Notes: generated by a model from the letters alone, not told the origin. A stretch of DNA of 64,000 nucleotides from [Eubacterium] cellulosolvens LD2006 (GCF_000621585.1 NZ_JHXY01000006.1:124001-188000); one strand, 5' to 3'. Shown: positions 27,701-37,172, numbered from the stretch's first letter. Made by a program: numbers and translations.

Positions 27701-28743
27701 CCGGCCATTCCTCTCTTTCTGTTCAGCATCATATAGATGACAACCGGCGCGCCAAAGATCGATGTCACCGTGCTGATCTTCAGCTCCGTGGGAGCCAGCG
27801 CCATCCTCGCGATCAGATCGCAGATCATACAGAACACAGATCCGGACAAAAAAACGGCCGGTATCACCACCAGCGGCTTCGCGGTGCCGAGCGCCCTTCT
27901 GGTCAGAAACGGAACGGCGATGCCCACAAAGGAGATCGGGCCGGCAAACGCAGTCACGGTGGCGGACAGAATGCTCGACAGCAGAATCAGGACGGTCCGG
28001 AATCTCGCGACATTCACCCCCATACTTCTCGCATAGGCCTCTCCGAGCTGAAAAGCACCGATGGGTTTTGCCAGAAGAAAGGTCAGAAGGACGCCAGCCC
28101 CGATGATCACGGCGGAGGTCGCCACATTTCCCCAGTTCATACCGGAGAAGCTTCCCTGGGACCAGTTCCGCAAGTTTACAATATCCGAGTCCGCCGCGAA
28201 GGTGACGACAAAATCCGTCACCGCCGTACAGATGTAGCCGATCATAATTCCGGCGACAAGCAGCACCGGCATACTGTTCACCACTCTCGAAATCGCCAGA
28301 ATAAAGGCCGTCGCCAGAAGCGAGCCGAAAAAAGCTGCCAGAATCAGCGCTGCGGATGTCACCTTTCCGTATTTCCCGATCACGAAGATCATGACGAGCG
28401 CCACAATCATTTTTGCGCCGGAGGAGATGCCGAGCACAAAAGGTCCCGCGATCGGATTCTCAAAGAAGGTCTGGAGCAGAAAACCGGAGAGGGCGAGCGC
28501 CCCGCCGAGGAGCGCCGCCATAAAAATTCTCGGAAGCCTTATTTTCCAGATAATATTCAGTTCATCTCTGCTTCCGCTCTTCAGAAACAATATCCGAAGA
28601 ATCCTGCCCAGCGGAATCTGTACATTGCCCGTATTGATGTTCAGCACAATTACCAGACAGAACGCCGCTGCCAGCACCGAAAAGACAATGCCGTAGCGGA
28701 TTCTCCTTCTGATGTTTGCCTCATGAAATGTCTGCTGTTTCAC
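27697..28743 (-). CDS. FecCD-family iron/siderophore permease
   Basis: A 348-residue permease with about ten membrane helices, of the FecCD/BtuC family, which forms a homodimer around the substrate path. The characteristic AALLGGALALSGFLLQTFFENPIAGPF region (about residues 76-102) and GPISFVGIAVPFLTRR near 268 identify it. It is 147 bp downstream of the binding-protein gene and overlaps the ATPase gene by four bases. Confidence 0.93.
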   Translation of the reverse strand: MKQQTFHEANIRRRIRYGIVFSVLAAAFCLVIVLNINTGNVQIPLGRILRILFLKSGSRDELNIIWKIRLPRIFMAALLGGALALSGFLLQTFFENPIAGPFVLGISSGAKMIVALVMIFVIGKYGKVTSAALILAAFFGSLLATAFILAISRVVNSMPVLLVAGIMIGYICTAVTDFVVTFAADSDIVNLRNWSQGSFSGMNWGNVATSAVIIGAGVLLTFLLAKPIGAFQLGEAYARSMGVNVARFRTVLILLSSILSATVTAFAGPISFVGIAVPFLTRRALGTAKPLVVIPAVFLSGSVFCMICDLIARMALAPTELKISTVTSIFGAPVVIYMMLNRKRGMAG

Positions 28744-28890
28744 TCGTATTCAAGCCTCTCTCTTTCCGGATCTAAAATTTTCCGCCGGGTCTTTTTCCCG
28801 GAATCTGCTGCACCGTTTCTTACATACCCGGACCGGATTCTTATCCGCTCACCAAAAGCACGATTCCAAAACCCTCGTCGTTCTCTTTTC

Positions 28891-30195
28891 TCAGCTCTTC
28901 ACCTTCGACAGGAACGTCAGCTTTGAAGTGTCTCCGTCCGTCATCATGATATTCAGATCCAGAATCAGCCGGCTCACCTTATCCGTGGACTGATACGTGC
29001 TCTTGTCCACCTGCCATACATTCCCCTCGCGAAAAGCTTTGAATTCCCGGAAGAGTTCACTCTTGCCGGCGAGTTCATCCAGATCCGCTATTTCTCCGAC
29101 GATTGTCCCGTTGTATACCAGATAATCGGCATTCACCGCTTTACTGTAAAACTCCTCCATCGAGATATCCACGGTGGCGCTCGTGCCGCCGGCGTCTTTC
29201 ATTCCGGAAAAAACATAGTCGCCTCCGGCCGTCTCGATCATCGCCGGGATATAATCGTCCGCCCTCCGGATCACAATGGAGCCGTCGGAGGAGACGGAAA
29301 AAAAGGCTACCGTCTTTCCCGTCTTTTTGAACCGGCCGACAGCTCCGACCTCGTCCACCTGCGCCTCAAAAAACGCCTGCGCCTCGTCCTCTCTGTCCAG
29401 AAGCGCGGCGTAGAGTTTGATCCACTCGGTTCTGCCGAGCGCCTGTTTCTCAAAACTGGACCGGTCGACCAGCACCGTAATGCCGAGATCCTCGATCATC
29501 TCCTGCACATCCGGCGTGTGAAAAATCATCGTCGACTCCACTGCAAGATCGCAGTTTTTCTCAATCAGCATCTCATAGTCCGGTTCGCTGTACTTTCCGG
29601 CGTACTGCATTTTTCCTGCCGCGAGGGCCTTCTTCGGCCCGTCGATCTGCCAGCCGTCTTCGTCAAGAGAACTCAGCGTCACGCTGTCCAGTCCTCCCAT
29701 CGCGTCGAAAAGCGCCATCGCCGACGTCGCCGCCAGATAGATATTTTTGAGCGGCTGCCGGATGATCCGCATTCCTTCCGGAAGATCTTCCGCATCCGGG
29801 ACCTTCCCGTCTTCCGGAACCACCAGATACTGCCCGGCCTGTTCAATGTCCAGAACCTTGTAACCGCCGCTGTAATACCAGATCCGAAAGCAGGAGGCGT
29901 AATCCAGCTTCATTCTTCCGGTCGCCTTCGCGCCCGGTATTTCCGGAGCGCCCTCCGCGTCACTGCTCAGCCAGTCCGCCTCTCCCGTCTCACTGCCTTC
30001 TGTGGAAGCAGCTGTGACCGTTTCCGCATCCTTCGAAGACGTACGGATGCTTTCAGAAGCCGACGCCTCCTGCGACCGTGAAACGGCCCGGTTCCCGTCT
30101 GTCCCCGCGCATCCCGCCAATATCTGTCCTGATATAAGAAGTGCGGCAGTAACTACTGCCGCCACTTCTCTATATAACTTCTTTCCGCTGATCAT
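28891..30195 (-). CDS. Iron/heme-type ABC binding lipoprotein
   Basis: A 434-residue extracellular lipoprotein of the class III (FepB/TroA-like) binding proteins. The signal peptide ends ISGQILAGC, a lipobox with Cys29. After a Ser/Glu-rich linker, the N-lobe contains YLVVPEDG, IIRQPLKNIYLAATSAMAL and YEMLIEKNCDLAVE, and the C-lobe contains a SVSSDGSIVIRRADDYIP core. Its ATG overlaps the stop of the upstream surface-protein gene by four bases. The ligand is not identified; siderophore, heme or cobalamin are all possible, with iron most likely from the permease type. Confidence 0.88.
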   Translation of the reverse strand: MISGKKLYREVAAVVTAALLISGQILAGCAGTDGNRAVSRSQEASASESIRTSSKDAETVTAASTEGSETGEADWLSSDAEGAPEIPGAKATGRMKLDYASCFRIWYYSGGYKVLDIEQAGQYLVVPEDGKVPDAEDLPEGMRIIRQPLKNIYLAATSAMALFDAMGGLDSVTLSSLDEDGWQIDGPKKALAAGKMQYAGKYSEPDYEMLIEKNCDLAVESTMIFHTPDVQEMIEDLGITVLVDRSSFEKQALGRTEWIKLYAALLDREDEAQAFFEAQVDEVGAVGRFKKTGKTVAFFSVSSDGSIVIRRADDYIPAMIETAGGDYVFSGMKDAGGTSATVDISMEEFYSKAVNADYLVYNGTIVGEIADLDELAGKSELFREFKAFREGNVWQVDKSTYQSTDKVSRLILDLNIMMTDGDTSKLTFLSKVKS

Positions 30196-32750
30196 TCGCT
30201 GTCCTTCTTCATTGCTTCCAGTGCCTGATTCTTCAGATCGTCCCCGGCCTTCTGAAGCACTTCCTCATAGCGTTCTTTTCCGAGATCCTGCACACCGAAG
30301 ATTGTGCCGTATACCTTGTACCACTCTGCTCTCGCCAGATCGTTGACCTCATCCGCGCTCCGGTCCACAAAGAGCGCCATCTTCATCTGCGCCGCTCTGT
30401 CCGCAAGTGTTCCGAGAAGCTTTTCGGCCTCCTCAACTTCTTCTTTCTCCGCGTCCTTTCCCGGAAGAATCCGGCTGTCCTCAATGGCAAGGTCTGTCTT
30501 TTCGCTGATCAGGGTGCGGAAATCCCAGCTGTCCCACGCGCCCGCGTAGGCTGCTCCGCCGGCTTCCACTTTTTTCTTCAGTTCCGCATCCTTCACGTCC
30601 TCGTCTTTGAAACCGAGTGTCCCGATCTGTTCTCCGCATCCGAGTTCATCCAGCAGAGCATACAGTTCTTCGGAAGCGACATATGTATTCTTCACCGGCT
30701 GTCGAACCACGATTACGTCCTTATCCAGTCCCGCCGGAATTTCCGTCTTCTCCGGAACGATAAGGTATTTCACAACCGGATTTTTGTAGAGCTCTGCCGA
30801 TTCGGAAGTCTGCTCATCTTTTTTCTCGTCCTTCTCCGCTTTCTTTCTGGAAGTGCCGAGCATCAGGTTCACCTCAATCAGTGATATTCCCTGATCATAG
30901 TTAAAAATCTTCACTTTGTCGGTGTAGGTCACCTCCAGCTCATCCTTGTAAAACAGACCGTCGATCTGCGGAGCTTTCTCATCAATCCGGTCTTTCTGCT
31001 CAGCGACCGTTTTTCCTTCCTTTTTTCCGTCCGCAGTTGTCCCGGTACTGATTCTGACCGTGTAGGTGATCCAGTGCGGCGTCGACATCGCCGTCGTCCT
31101 TCCCTCCAGCACGACGTTCTGATCAACCGGAAGCTGCACCGTGAAGGAATTGTTTCCGCTGTAAGTTTTTCCGTTTACCTTCACACTGTCGTAGTGACTC
31201 TGTCTTCCGTTTGTTCCGGAGAAACGGATCGTCGCTGTCGCGATCCCGCCCTCGACTTTCACATCTGTACACGACAACTCCGCTCTTCCGCTTCCGCCGG
31301 ACCATGTAAAGCTGTAGGTTCCGACAGATGCGCTTCCGCCCGTGCTTCCCTGCGCGGAGTTTCCCTGTGGCGAAGACGTATTGCCCCCGTCTTTTCTGAT
31401 CGGCGAAGGCATCGGCGCGTGGGTCGGTGACGCCGGTTTTTCTGTCGGAGCTTTTGTCGGAGCAGCCGAAGGTGACGCTGACGGCGTGCCCGACGGTTTC
31501 TGAGACGGTGTTCCCGTCGGATCTTTCGCAGGTGTTCCCGACGGCTCCGCAACTTCTCCGGAGAGTCCGTCGGCGACGGGTTCATAACTTCCGGTTGGCG
31601 GAGCGATCATCGAAATCGTCATTTTTTTCTGATCGAGCATAACCGCTCTCTTGTACCAGCTCTTGTGCTTCTCGGAAAGCGCCGCCAGATCGAAGGTTCC
31701 GTCCGTCTCGCTGACCGGAATCAGAAATTCCCACTTGCCTTCGCTGTTCGTGACACCGCAAATGCGGTCCTCTTTTTTTGAAGCGGCCGCTGCCTCGGCG
31801 CTTCCCTTATAGAGCACATGATAACCGCTGCCGCTGAGAACAATTCTCAGATATCGTTTTCCCTCATCTTCCTCCAGAGCCGCGGACAGAGCCTTGAACA
31901 TCGCCGCGTTCTCGACTATCGTCAGTTTTCCCGGAGCAAAGGTCTCCTCCGGTTTGTTGTCCGGCACCGGCTTTGCTCCTTCTTCTGACGCGGATGAGAT
32001 CGTCATTTCTTTCTGATCGACGGTGATTGTCCTCGGATACCAGGCTTTTTTCTTCTCGGAAAGCGCCGCGATCTCGATGGTTCCGTCTTTTTCGTCGATT
32101 GGTATCAGAAATTCCCACTTGCCGTCTGCGTTTTGGTATCCACTAATTCTGGAAGACGATCCCGAGGTCGAAGCTTCCTCTGCCGTTCCCTTAAACAGAA
32201 AATGATAGCCGTCTCCGCTGAGAGCAACTCTCAGGAATCTGGACTTCTCGCTTCCTTCCAGGCTTGCGGTGACAATCGCAAACATCTTTGCATTTCCCGT
32301 AGCCGTAAGCTTGCCGGTCTTAAATGTGTTTTCCTCTTTCCCGGCCCCGGAGCTCTTGTCGCCCATTTTCCCGACAAGCGTCTCCCCGTCCGCATGTGCG
32401 GCGGACGGCTGCGGTGCATCGGAAGGCTTTCCGGCTTCTTCCGCCTCTCTGTTTCCGCCTTCGGTTTCCGAAGCGGCAGTTTCTCCCTCCGCCGCAGTCT
32501 CTCCGTTCTCTCCGTCTTCCGGAGATTCCGTCTTCAGACCGGCGCCGGCATCCGAAACATAAGCGCTGCCCGCGTTCTGACAGTCCGCTTCAGAGACCGC
32601 TCCGCTCGCCCCGTCGCCCTCCGGCGATTTTTGCATTTCGATGCCTGCGGCCGTCTGTCCGCCTGGCGTCTCCGCGCTTACCGGTACCACCTGCGCAGCT
32701 GTCAGCGCAACCGAAAGCATCAATGCTGCATACTGTTTTGATCGTCTCAT
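30192..32750 (-). CDS. Surface repeat protein fused to one SBP lobe
   Basis: An 852-residue secreted protein, first gene of the uptake operon. Signal peptide 1-26 (PVSAETP), an acidic linker, two related repeats of about 108 residues (142-250 and 270-378, each with WEFLIP and LDQK/VDQK motifs), a Pro/Thr-rich linker (about 397-452), a third domain (475-568) with YSFTWSGGSG and TTAMSTPHWITYT, then about 195 residues (658-852) homologous to the N-lobe of the next gene's binding protein: KYLIVPEK, VVRQPVKNTYVASEELYALL, LISEKTDLAIED, ALFVDRS. No C-lobe and no lipobox or LPXTG. A TATAAT at 32849-32854 may be its -10. Heme or iron capture is inference. Confidence 0.75.
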   Translation of the reverse strand: MRRSKQYAALMLSVALTAAQVVPVSAETPGGQTAAGIEMQKSPEGDGASGAVSEADCQNAGSAYVSDAGAGLKTESPEDGENGETAAEGETAASETEGGNREAEEAGKPSDAPQPSAAHADGETLVGKMGDKSSGAGKEENTFKTGKLTATGNAKMFAIVTASLEGSEKSRFLRVALSGDGYHFLFKGTAEEASTSGSSSRISGYQNADGKWEFLIPIDEKDGTIEIAALSEKKKAWYPRTITVDQKEMTISSASEEGAKPVPDNKPEETFAPGKLTIVENAAMFKALSAALEEDEGKRYLRIVLSGSGYHVLYKGSAEAAAASKKEDRICGVTNSEGKWEFLIPVSETDGTFDLAALSEKHKSWYKRAVMLDQKKMTISMIAPPTGSYEPVADGLSGEVAEPSGTPAKDPTGTPSQKPSGTPSASPSAAPTKAPTEKPASPTHAPMPSPIRKDGGNTSSPQGNSAQGSTGGSASVGTYSFTWSGGSGRAELSCTDVKVEGGIATATIRFSGTNGRQSHYDSVKVNGKTYSGNNSFTVQLPVDQNVVLEGRTTAMSTPHWITYTVRISTGTTADGKKEGKTVAEQKDRIDEKAPQIDGLFYKDELEVTYTDKVKIFNYDQGISLIEVNLMLGTSRKKAEKDEKKDEQTSESAELYKNPVVKYLIVPEKTEIPAGLDKDVIVVRQPVKNTYVASEELYALLDELGCGEQIGTLGFKDEDVKDAELKKKVEAGGAAYAGAWDSWDFRTLISEKTDLAIEDSRILPGKDAEKEEVEEAEKLLGTLADRAAQMKMALFVDRSADEVNDLARAEWYKVYGTIFGVQDLGKERYEEVLQKAGDDLKNQALEAMKKDSE

Positions 32751-32899
32751 AACTTCCCCCTTCTCCCCTTCGCAATCGGGAAAACACGGATGTTGCGGAC
32801 GTTGAAATTCTTCTTATAAATTATCCGCAAAAAACTAATATCGAACTGATTATAGCAGATTCTTTCTTCAAAGAACAGTTCTGAAGAAACTCATAACAC

Positions 32900-32947
32900 A
32901 AAAGAACCGCGGAAAAGGCCATTCTTTGCCTCCTCTGCGGTTCTTTT
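32900..32947. terminator. Hairpin between iron operon and acyl-AMP ligase
   Basis: AAAAGAACCGC (32900) pairs with GCGGTTCTTTT (32937-32947) with a loop of 26 bases. The T-run on the plus strand and the matching T-run on the minus strand make it bidirectional. It most likely ends the ligase transcript. Confidence 0.65.
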
Positions 32948-32978
32948 ATCCAAATCTGTTTCCAAATACTGCTTACGG

Positions 32979-34469
32979 TCAGATCAGTTTTTCATCGACG
33001 CCGGCCTTCTCCAGACACTCCTCGCCGAGTTTCCAGCGCTGAAGTTTTCCGCTCTCCGTCACCGGGAACGGCTCCGGATGAAGACGGACTTTTACAATCT
33101 GTCTGTCAGACGCCCTGTCATTGTATTTATCCACAAGCTCGTTGATTTCCATTCTTCGAAGCTCGCTGGCTTCCACCACCAGCTCCAGCTCCCCGTCGAC
33201 CGAAATCAGCGCCACCTGCGCGCGAAGAATCTTCTCGAGATCATCCTCCCAGTCGCGAAGGTGAACATTTTTTCCGTCGGAGAGAACGATGACGTCGTCC
33301 TTTCTTCCGCGGATATGAAGACAGCCCTGATCATCCAGATAGCCGATATCCCCGGTCGCAAGCTCGCCGTTCACAAGCTTCTTCTGTGTCTGCTCAGAGT
33401 CGTGGAAGTAGCCGTCCATCATGGCCGGCGTCCTTACAAAAATCTCTCCGTCCGCGGCGATTCTGACCTTCACATCCGGACAGAGCTGCATCGCAAACGG
33501 ATTTTCTCCCTGAGCACTCATTGCGATTCCGCCCGACGTCTCCGTGAGTCCGTAACCGAAGCGGACATCGATTCCCCGTCTCCATACGGCTTCCATATCT
33601 TTCATGTCGCAGGGACCTGCGCCGACCACAACGGTTCTCAGTTCCTTGTTCAGCGCGTGTTCTTTCAGCAGATATTTGAGAAGAGAGGGAACCACCGGCA
33701 TCAGGGACGGACGGAAAAACGCAGGATCTTCGGCATAATAACGGCTGCCTCTGCTCAGAGCCACGGTCGCACCCTGCGTCAGCGGAATCAGCAGCGAACA
33801 GACGAAACCAAAGACATTCTCCAGCGGAAGCATGGAGAGAACAATGTCTCTCTCCGTGCAGTCGACCGTTTTCCTGCCGATCATCGCACTCCGCAAAAGC
33901 GCTTTCTGGGAGAGGACAACCGCCTTATTCTTCTGTGTCGTTCCCGACGTAAAAAACAGAAGCTTTCCGCTCTCCTCGATCGCATTCGGATCCGGAAAAA
34001 GCCTGTCGTCCAGATAGTCCCGGAGCATCTTTTTCCTCGTCGCGATGACGTTCTGATTTTTCATCAGATTCTCAAACTGCATCCGAATTCTCGGATAATC
34101 CGTGTAAAGGCTGTCCATTCCGGTCTGAAGCACGATGTTCTCCAGATCCTCCGCCATCGCGTGATCGAAAAGAACCACTCGTTTCCCCGCAATTGCCGCG
34201 GAAAAAACATCAATTACCCACTCCGGCGAAACAGAGGCGCACACGCCGACACACTGTGAAGATTTCTCTTTCAGCTCTTCACTTTTTGTCTTTACTGTCC
34301 TGTACAGTTCATGGAATGTCACGGTCTGAAGATCATGACGTCTTCTGCGCACCTCCCCGCTGCTTCCGATCACTTCCACCGAAGTCATCTTTCTGAAAAG
34401 AAAAGCCGGCCACTCACGGTTCGTAGTGTCCAGAACCTCCAGCAATTCCTTAAAACTCTCTATTGCCAT
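32979..34469 (-). CDS. AMP-dependent acyl ligase
   Basis: About 496 residues of the adenylate-forming superfamily (acyl-CoA synthetase type), activating a carboxylic acid with ATP. Motif A3 is LLFFTSGTTQKNKAVVLS (about 166), A5 YGLTETSGG (about 316), A7 ATGDIGYLD and A8 IRGRKDDVIVLSDGK; the A10 lysine appears in ESGKLQRWK. The substrate is not evident; no carrier protein or synthase is adjacent. The ATG at 34469 follows GGGTGA, while a GTG at 34478 is also possible. It is monocistronic between two hairpins. Confidence 0.85.
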   Translation of the reverse strand: MAIESFKELLEVLDTTNREWPAFLFRKMTSVEVIGSSGEVRRRRHDLQTVTFHELYRTVKTKSEELKEKSSQCVGVCASVSPEWVIDVFSAAIAGKRVVLFDHAMAEDLENIVLQTGMDSLYTDYPRIRMQFENLMKNQNVIATRKKMLRDYLDDRLFPDPNAIEESGKLLFFTSGTTQKNKAVVLSQKALLRSAMIGRKTVDCTERDIVLSMLPLENVFGFVCSLLIPLTQGATVALSRGSRYYAEDPAFFRPSLMPVVPSLLKYLLKEHALNKELRTVVVGAGPCDMKDMEAVWRRGIDVRFGYGLTETSGGIAMSAQGENPFAMQLCPDVKVRIAADGEIFVRTPAMMDGYFHDSEQTQKKLVNGELATGDIGYLDDQGCLHIRGRKDDVIVLSDGKNVHLRDWEDDLEKILRAQVALISVDGELELVVEASELRRMEINELVDKYNDRASDRQIVKVRLHPEPFPVTESGKLQRWKLGEECLEKAGVDEKLI

Positions 34470-34753
34470 AGATTTCACCCGATCTGTTACTAAAAAGTAC
34501 CTTCCCTTAAATTTCTAACAATTTTATTTGCCCCACAAATATGTAATATCAATATAGCAAATATTCGCTACTTTTTCAAGATTGCACAAAATATTCCTAT
34601 TGTTTTTCCCATTTATGTCAATTCTATCAATATCCGAACAATTCGTTTTCGCTAATTGCCCAATTTTTGCACTTTTCCGTTAATTTCGTGGCATATTTTC
34701 GTTGTTTCTATATCAATCTTTCGTATAGACATTTCGACCGCAGCATTTTTCGC

Positions 34754-34781
34754 CATGGAAATTCCGAAGCATTTTCCTATG
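34754..34781 (+). repeat. Dispersed repeat, terminal palindrome only
   Basis: CATGGAAATTCCGAAG and CATTTTCCTATG match the last module of the full repeat (CATGGGAAATT...TTTCCTATG). Only about 28 bp remain. Confidence 0.5.
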
Positions 34782-34830
34782 AGGATCAGGGTGTCAAAAG
34801 ATCATGTGTTTTGACACCCTAATCCTATCA

Positions 34831-34888
34831 AAGAAAAAACGGAGGCCTGCCCGCGAAGCAGTTTTCCCGCTTCACAGACAGCCTCCGC
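34831..34888 (-). terminator. Terminator after NSS transporter
   Basis: On the minus strand a GC-rich stem, CGGAGGC...GCCTCCG extended by GAAGC/GCTTC, is followed by six T and further T-rich sequence. It lies 26 bp after the transporter stop. Confidence 0.8.
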
Positions 34889-34914
34889 ATCTCGCGCGAA
34901 AAGCCGTGTCTTTT

Positions 34915-36294
34915 TTACATGGAGATCACGCCGAATACATTCAGAATCGAAGATACCAGAATGATCAGGACAAACAGAGGACAGACAAATTTGATCATGA
35001 AATCAAACAGCCATTTTCCCCGGAATTTCTTTCCGCCGGCCTCGATTTCCGCCGCGATCTGTCCTTTTTTGATCACGAAGGTAACCAGCAGACAGGTGCA
35101 GAGTGCGGCGATCGGCATCATCACGGAGTTCGTCAGGAAGTCAAAGAAATCCAGGAACTGCATACCGATGATCTTCACTGTGCCAAGCGGACCGTATCCG
35201 AGCGCGGACAGCGATCCGAGTCCGATCATGATCGCTGCCATCAAAAACGTGCCTGTGCGTCTGCTCCAGCCGAGCTCATCCTCAAATGTGGACACTGCGC
35301 TCTCCGTGAGCGCAATCGAAGATGTGATCGCGGCGAAGAGAACAAGCACGAAGAAGAGAATCGCGATGACCCTTCCGATTCCCATACTGTTGAAGATCTT
35401 CGGCATGGTGATGAACATCAGGGACGGCCCCGCCTTCAGTGTTTTTCCCGCCTCCGATCCGGAGAACGCGAAGACCGACGGAATGATCATCAGTCCGGCG
35501 AGAATCGCGATCAGAGAATCGAAGAAGATTACCTGATAGGTTGTCTCCTCCACAGATACCTCTCTCTTCATATAAGAACCGAAGGTCATCAGAATACCCA
35601 TGGCGATCGAAAGCGAATAAAACATCTGTCCGAGCGCGGACACGATCGTCATCCATGAGAAGTTCGCCGCGTTCGGAATGATGAAGAACTTCACGCCCTC
35701 GACAGCACCCTTTCTTGTGATGGAATACACGGCGATGACAACTGCCAGAACGACGAGCACCGGCATCATAATCTTCGATACTCTCTCAATTCCGTTCTGC
35801 ACGCCCATGAAAATAATCGCAAGTGTGATGGCCGCAAAGACGAGGAAACCGCCCTCCGCCTGAAAACCGCTGCTGATAAAGCCGGTGAAGAAACCGTCTT
35901 CCGCCGGTGCAGCCGTACCGCTGACAATATAGGTGTACAGATATTTTACGACCCAGCCGCCGATGACCGAGTAATATGGCACAATCAGAATCGGAATGAT
36001 GGCGTTGATCCAGCCCCCGAATTTCAGGCCGGCTTTGTTTCCGAAGTGCTTATAGGCTCCCACCGGACTCTTCTGCGTCATGCGGCCGATCGCTGTCTCG
36101 GCCATGATCATCGTATATCCGAAGGTAAGCGCGAGCAGAATATAGCAGAGAAGAAAAATACCTCCGCCGTACTTCGCCGCAAGATATGGAAATCTCCATA
36201 TGTTTCCGAGTCCTACCGACGCTCCCGCAGCCGATAGCACAAATCCGAGTTTTCCGGAGAACTTGCTTCTTCCGGATGTTTGATTGTTGTTCAT
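34915..36294 (-). CDS. Sodium-dependent transporter, NSS/SNF family
   Basis: A 459-residue neurotransmitter:sodium-symporter-family protein, the LeuT/MhsT group that imports amino acids with Na+. The signature AGASVGLGNIWRFPYLAAKYGGG in helix 1 holds the unwound substrate and Na+ site. About 11-12 hydrophobic segments are present, matching the shorter bacterial form. The amino acid cannot be predicted from sequence alone. It is monocistronic, with its own terminator. Confidence 0.93.
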   Translation of the reverse strand: MNNNQTSGRSKFSGKLGFVLSAAGASVGLGNIWRFPYLAAKYGGGIFLLCYILLALTFGYTMIMAETAIGRMTQKSPVGAYKHFGNKAGLKFGGWINAIIPILIVPYYSVIGGWVVKYLYTYIVSGTAAPAEDGFFTGFISSGFQAEGGFLVFAAITLAIIFMGVQNGIERVSKIMMPVLVVLAVVIAVYSITRKGAVEGVKFFIIPNAANFSWMTIVSALGQMFYSLSIAMGILMTFGSYMKREVSVEETTYQVIFFDSLIAILAGLMIIPSVFAFSGSEAGKTLKAGPSLMFITMPKIFNSMGIGRVIAILFFVLVLFAAITSSIALTESAVSTFEDELGWSRRTGTFLMAAIMIGLGSLSALGYGPLGTVKIIGMQFLDFFDFLTNSVMMPIAALCTCLLVTFVIKKGQIAAEIEAGGKKFRGKWLFDFMIKFVCPLFVLIILVSSILNVFGVISM

Positions 36295-36827
36295 TTCTTT
36301 TCACTCTCCATATTTTTCCCAGGTGTTTGCACGCACTCTCTCCCCTTCGCTTAAAGGGCGCTGCTTCTCTTCCATCGGGCTCCCAACTTTCCGATCCTGC
36401 AGATCCTTTCTGTGTCATAGAAATGCCGGAGCCTTTCTGTTGACGCAAAAAATGAGCACGGGCAAAGAGTTATTGTAAATCAGCGACACCTTCAAGTCAA
36501 TTTGCCTGAAACAATTTCTGCCCGCGCCCAAATATTTCCGTATTTTTTTCAGAAGCGGTTCCCACAGCCGCCCCAAACGGCAAAATATCCGTCTTCAAAC
36601 CGTTATTCTCCGTATTATTTTCCCCCAAATAATATAGTAATTTGATGTTTTCCACCTCTTATCCACAGTTTTGCGTTGTTTTCTCTGTTTTTTCTCCCCC
36701 GGAAGGATGGCGGATTTGCGAAACAGGCGGAGCCGGACTGGTTATTTAAGTAACGGTGTACTAGAATAACATTGATTGAAAATACAGATCCGGATCAGCC
36801 CCAAAATCAGAAAGAGAGACTTACTTT
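36295..36827. other. Intergenic region upstream of hypA
   Basis: 533 bp without a convincing gene. It has the 5' region of the NSS gene, a weak similarity to the dispersed palindrome near 36411-36440 (GTGTCATAGAAATGCCGGAG), and AT-rich sequence. A single TTATCCACA at 36659-36667 matches a DnaA box. No cluster of such boxes is present, so it is not called an origin. Confidence 0.5.
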
Positions 36828-37172
36828 ATGCACGAAATGTCCTATGTCCTCCGCCTCGTCAACCTCGCGGAGGAAGCAGCCAGAGAACAGAACGCGAAAA
36901 AGGTGACGCGCATCCTGGTCAGCGTCGGCGAGACCTCCGGCGTTCTTCCGGAATATCTTCATAAGTACTATAAAAAAGCGGTGCAGGGAACTCTGCTCGA
37001 AGGCTCCGTCCTGGAAACAGAAGCCAATCCCGTAGCTGCCGTCTGTAAAGACTGCGGCACCTCCTATCACCCGGAGAAGGAACACCGCTACGCCTGTCCG
37101 GCCTGCGGTTCGAATCGCGCGGAGCTCTCCGGCGGCCGCGGCGTCCGGCTGATGAACGTGGAAATCGAGTAG
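36828..37172 (+). CDS. hypA: HypA-like nickel metallochaperone
   Basis: A 114-residue protein that delivers nickel to [NiFe] hydrogenase in the known family. The N-terminus MHEMSYV has the conserved His2 nickel ligand. Two CxxC pairs form the zinc ribbon: Cys73/Cys76 and Cys90/Cys93 (CKDC and CPAC). Length matches HypA. No hydrogenase or other hyp genes are nearby in this window. A full copy of the dispersed repeat begins 35 bp downstream. Confidence 0.85.
   Translation: MHEMSYVLRLVNLAEEAAREQNAKKVTRILVSVGETSGVLPEYLHKYYKKAVQGTLLEGSVLETEANPVAAVCKDCGTSYHPEKEHRYACPACGSNRAELSGGRGVRLMNVEIE

Larger units (their letters stand above)
34479..34914. other. AT-rich gap with repeat and hairpins
   Basis: No gene seen in these 436 bp. 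It is very AT-rich up to 34740, presumably with the acyl-ligase promoter. It then holds a short copy of the dispersed palindrome (34754-34781), an 18-bp imperfect stem AGGATCAGGGTGTCAAAA/TTTTGACACCCTAATCCT (34783-34825), and the terminator of the NSS transporter gene. Confidence 0.6.

Noticed and set aside
32744-32900. Possible Fur box or cobalamin riboswitch upstream of the iron operon
   Set aside because: No 19-bp Fur palindrome and no conserved B12-box sequence could be recognised.
36659-36667. TTATCCACA, a perfect DnaA box
   Set aside because: A single site with no cluster, no dnaA or dnaN nearby and no AT-rich unwinding signature linked to it. Chance occurrence is likely.
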